Of a DNA stretch of 64,000 nucleotides, positions 63,495 through 64,000 are shown piece by piece. The notes under the pieces were generated by a model, which was given only the letters and a program-made list of their open reading frames with translations, was not told the DNA's origin and searched no databases. The stretch spans positions 5,033,501 to 5,097,500 of the forward strand of contig NC_088922.1 in assembly GCF_038396675.1 (NCBI RefSeq), written 5' to 3'. A program made the translations under genes and the position numbers. Origin of the DNA: Hydra vulgaris (Eukaryota > Cnidaria > Hydrozoa > Anthoathecata > Hydridae). Each line of letters begins with the position of its first letter. The stretch's first letter is position 1.

Positions 63495-64000
63495 AATGAT
63501 ATTAAAATGATATTAAAATCTACGGTATCAAACGCTTTTCTTAGATCAAAAAAGACATCGAAATTAAATTTTTTTCTTATCAAAAGCCTCAAATATTTTA
63601 TATACCAAATTAATGGTTGCGTGATTGGTTAAATGACTAGATTTAAACCCAAATTGTTTATTGTAAAAAATGCTATTAACATTTAAGAAAGAATACAGTC
63701 TGTTATATATAAGACGCTCCAAAATCTTGAAATAACAGTTAAGAACTGAGGTTGGTCTGTAGATGGACATACCAGAAGGATCACCTGATTTAAAAATTGG
63801 TGTAACCTTTGCACTCTTTACGTTTTCAGGAAATGCTCCATGTTTCAGAGATAAATTAGAAATGTGTAAAAGTGGATTGTTATATATTTTATTGATTTCA
63901 TTATGTCATAATGTAATGTTATGATGTCTTAACATTTCTGCTGATATTATCTAAACTTTTGTTAGGTTTTAACAAAGATACTGAATTTAATAGTTCTTCC
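63495..64000 (-). mobile_element. CR1/jockey-group LINE reverse transcriptase, cut by window edge
   Basis: Read leftwards from the right edge: EELLNSVSLLKPNKS, then LSLKHGAFPENVKSAKVTPI, FKSGDPSGMSIYRPTSVLNC, NKQFGFKSSHLTNHATINLV and FDVFFDLRKAFDTVD. This covers reverse transcriptase motifs 0 to 3. It lies in opposite orientation to the LINE at 58390-63460 and is of the clade of 17290-19116. Stops are present near 63890 and around 63568; it ends abruptly near 63495. Confidence 0.78.

Overview
This is a eukaryotic, very AT-rich window that looks like a cnidarian genome, most likely Hydra. The reasons are a host gene encoding an FGF ligand with spliced exons, long (TA)n tracts, tRNA-derived SINEs, non-LTR retrotransposons of the jockey/CR1 group, and hAT, pogo and mariner DNA transposons in every state of decay. 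The species is inferred from overall character, not from a diagnostic match.

Only three stretches look like host genes. (1) At 2304-5239 (+) a three-exon gene encodes a secreted fibroblast growth factor of about 201 residues. (2) At 27439-30734 (+) there is an array of very small exons (18-30 nt). Each has a pyrimidine-rich AG acceptor and a GT donor, each is a multiple of three in length, and all are in the same phase. They end in one larger terminal exon and together encode about 165 residues that I do not recognise. The layout resembles the micro-exon genes of schistosomes and the bicycle genes of aphids, and it is the most unusual object in the window. (3) At 49060-49271 (-) a single exon encodes a hydrophobic leader followed by a six-cysteine mature peptide.

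Almost everything else is mobile DNA. From 6.9 to 19 kb there is a decayed hAT-like transposase, a foldback element, three LINE copies and a DNA polymerase B remnant of Polinton/Maverick type. From 19.8 to 26.3 kb there is a nearly complete pogo element, an uncharacterised transposase-like gene and a hAT-type MITE. From 32 to 43 kb there is a mariner-like element whose long inverted repeats are made of a short tandem repeat, two BED-zinc-finger hAT remnants, and a second copy of the uncharacterised family. From 44 to 58 kb there are SINEs, a 44-bp minisatellite, more foldback copies and LINE fragments. From 58.4 to 63.5 kb lies a LINE interrupted by a hAT element with an exact 8-bp target duplication; another LINE fragment runs off the right edge.

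A recurring oddity cuts across element types: short inverted duplications with a tight loop sit inside otherwise recognisable coding or repeat sequence. Comparing related copies inside this window suggests that at least one is a new mutation, which fits snap-back template switching.
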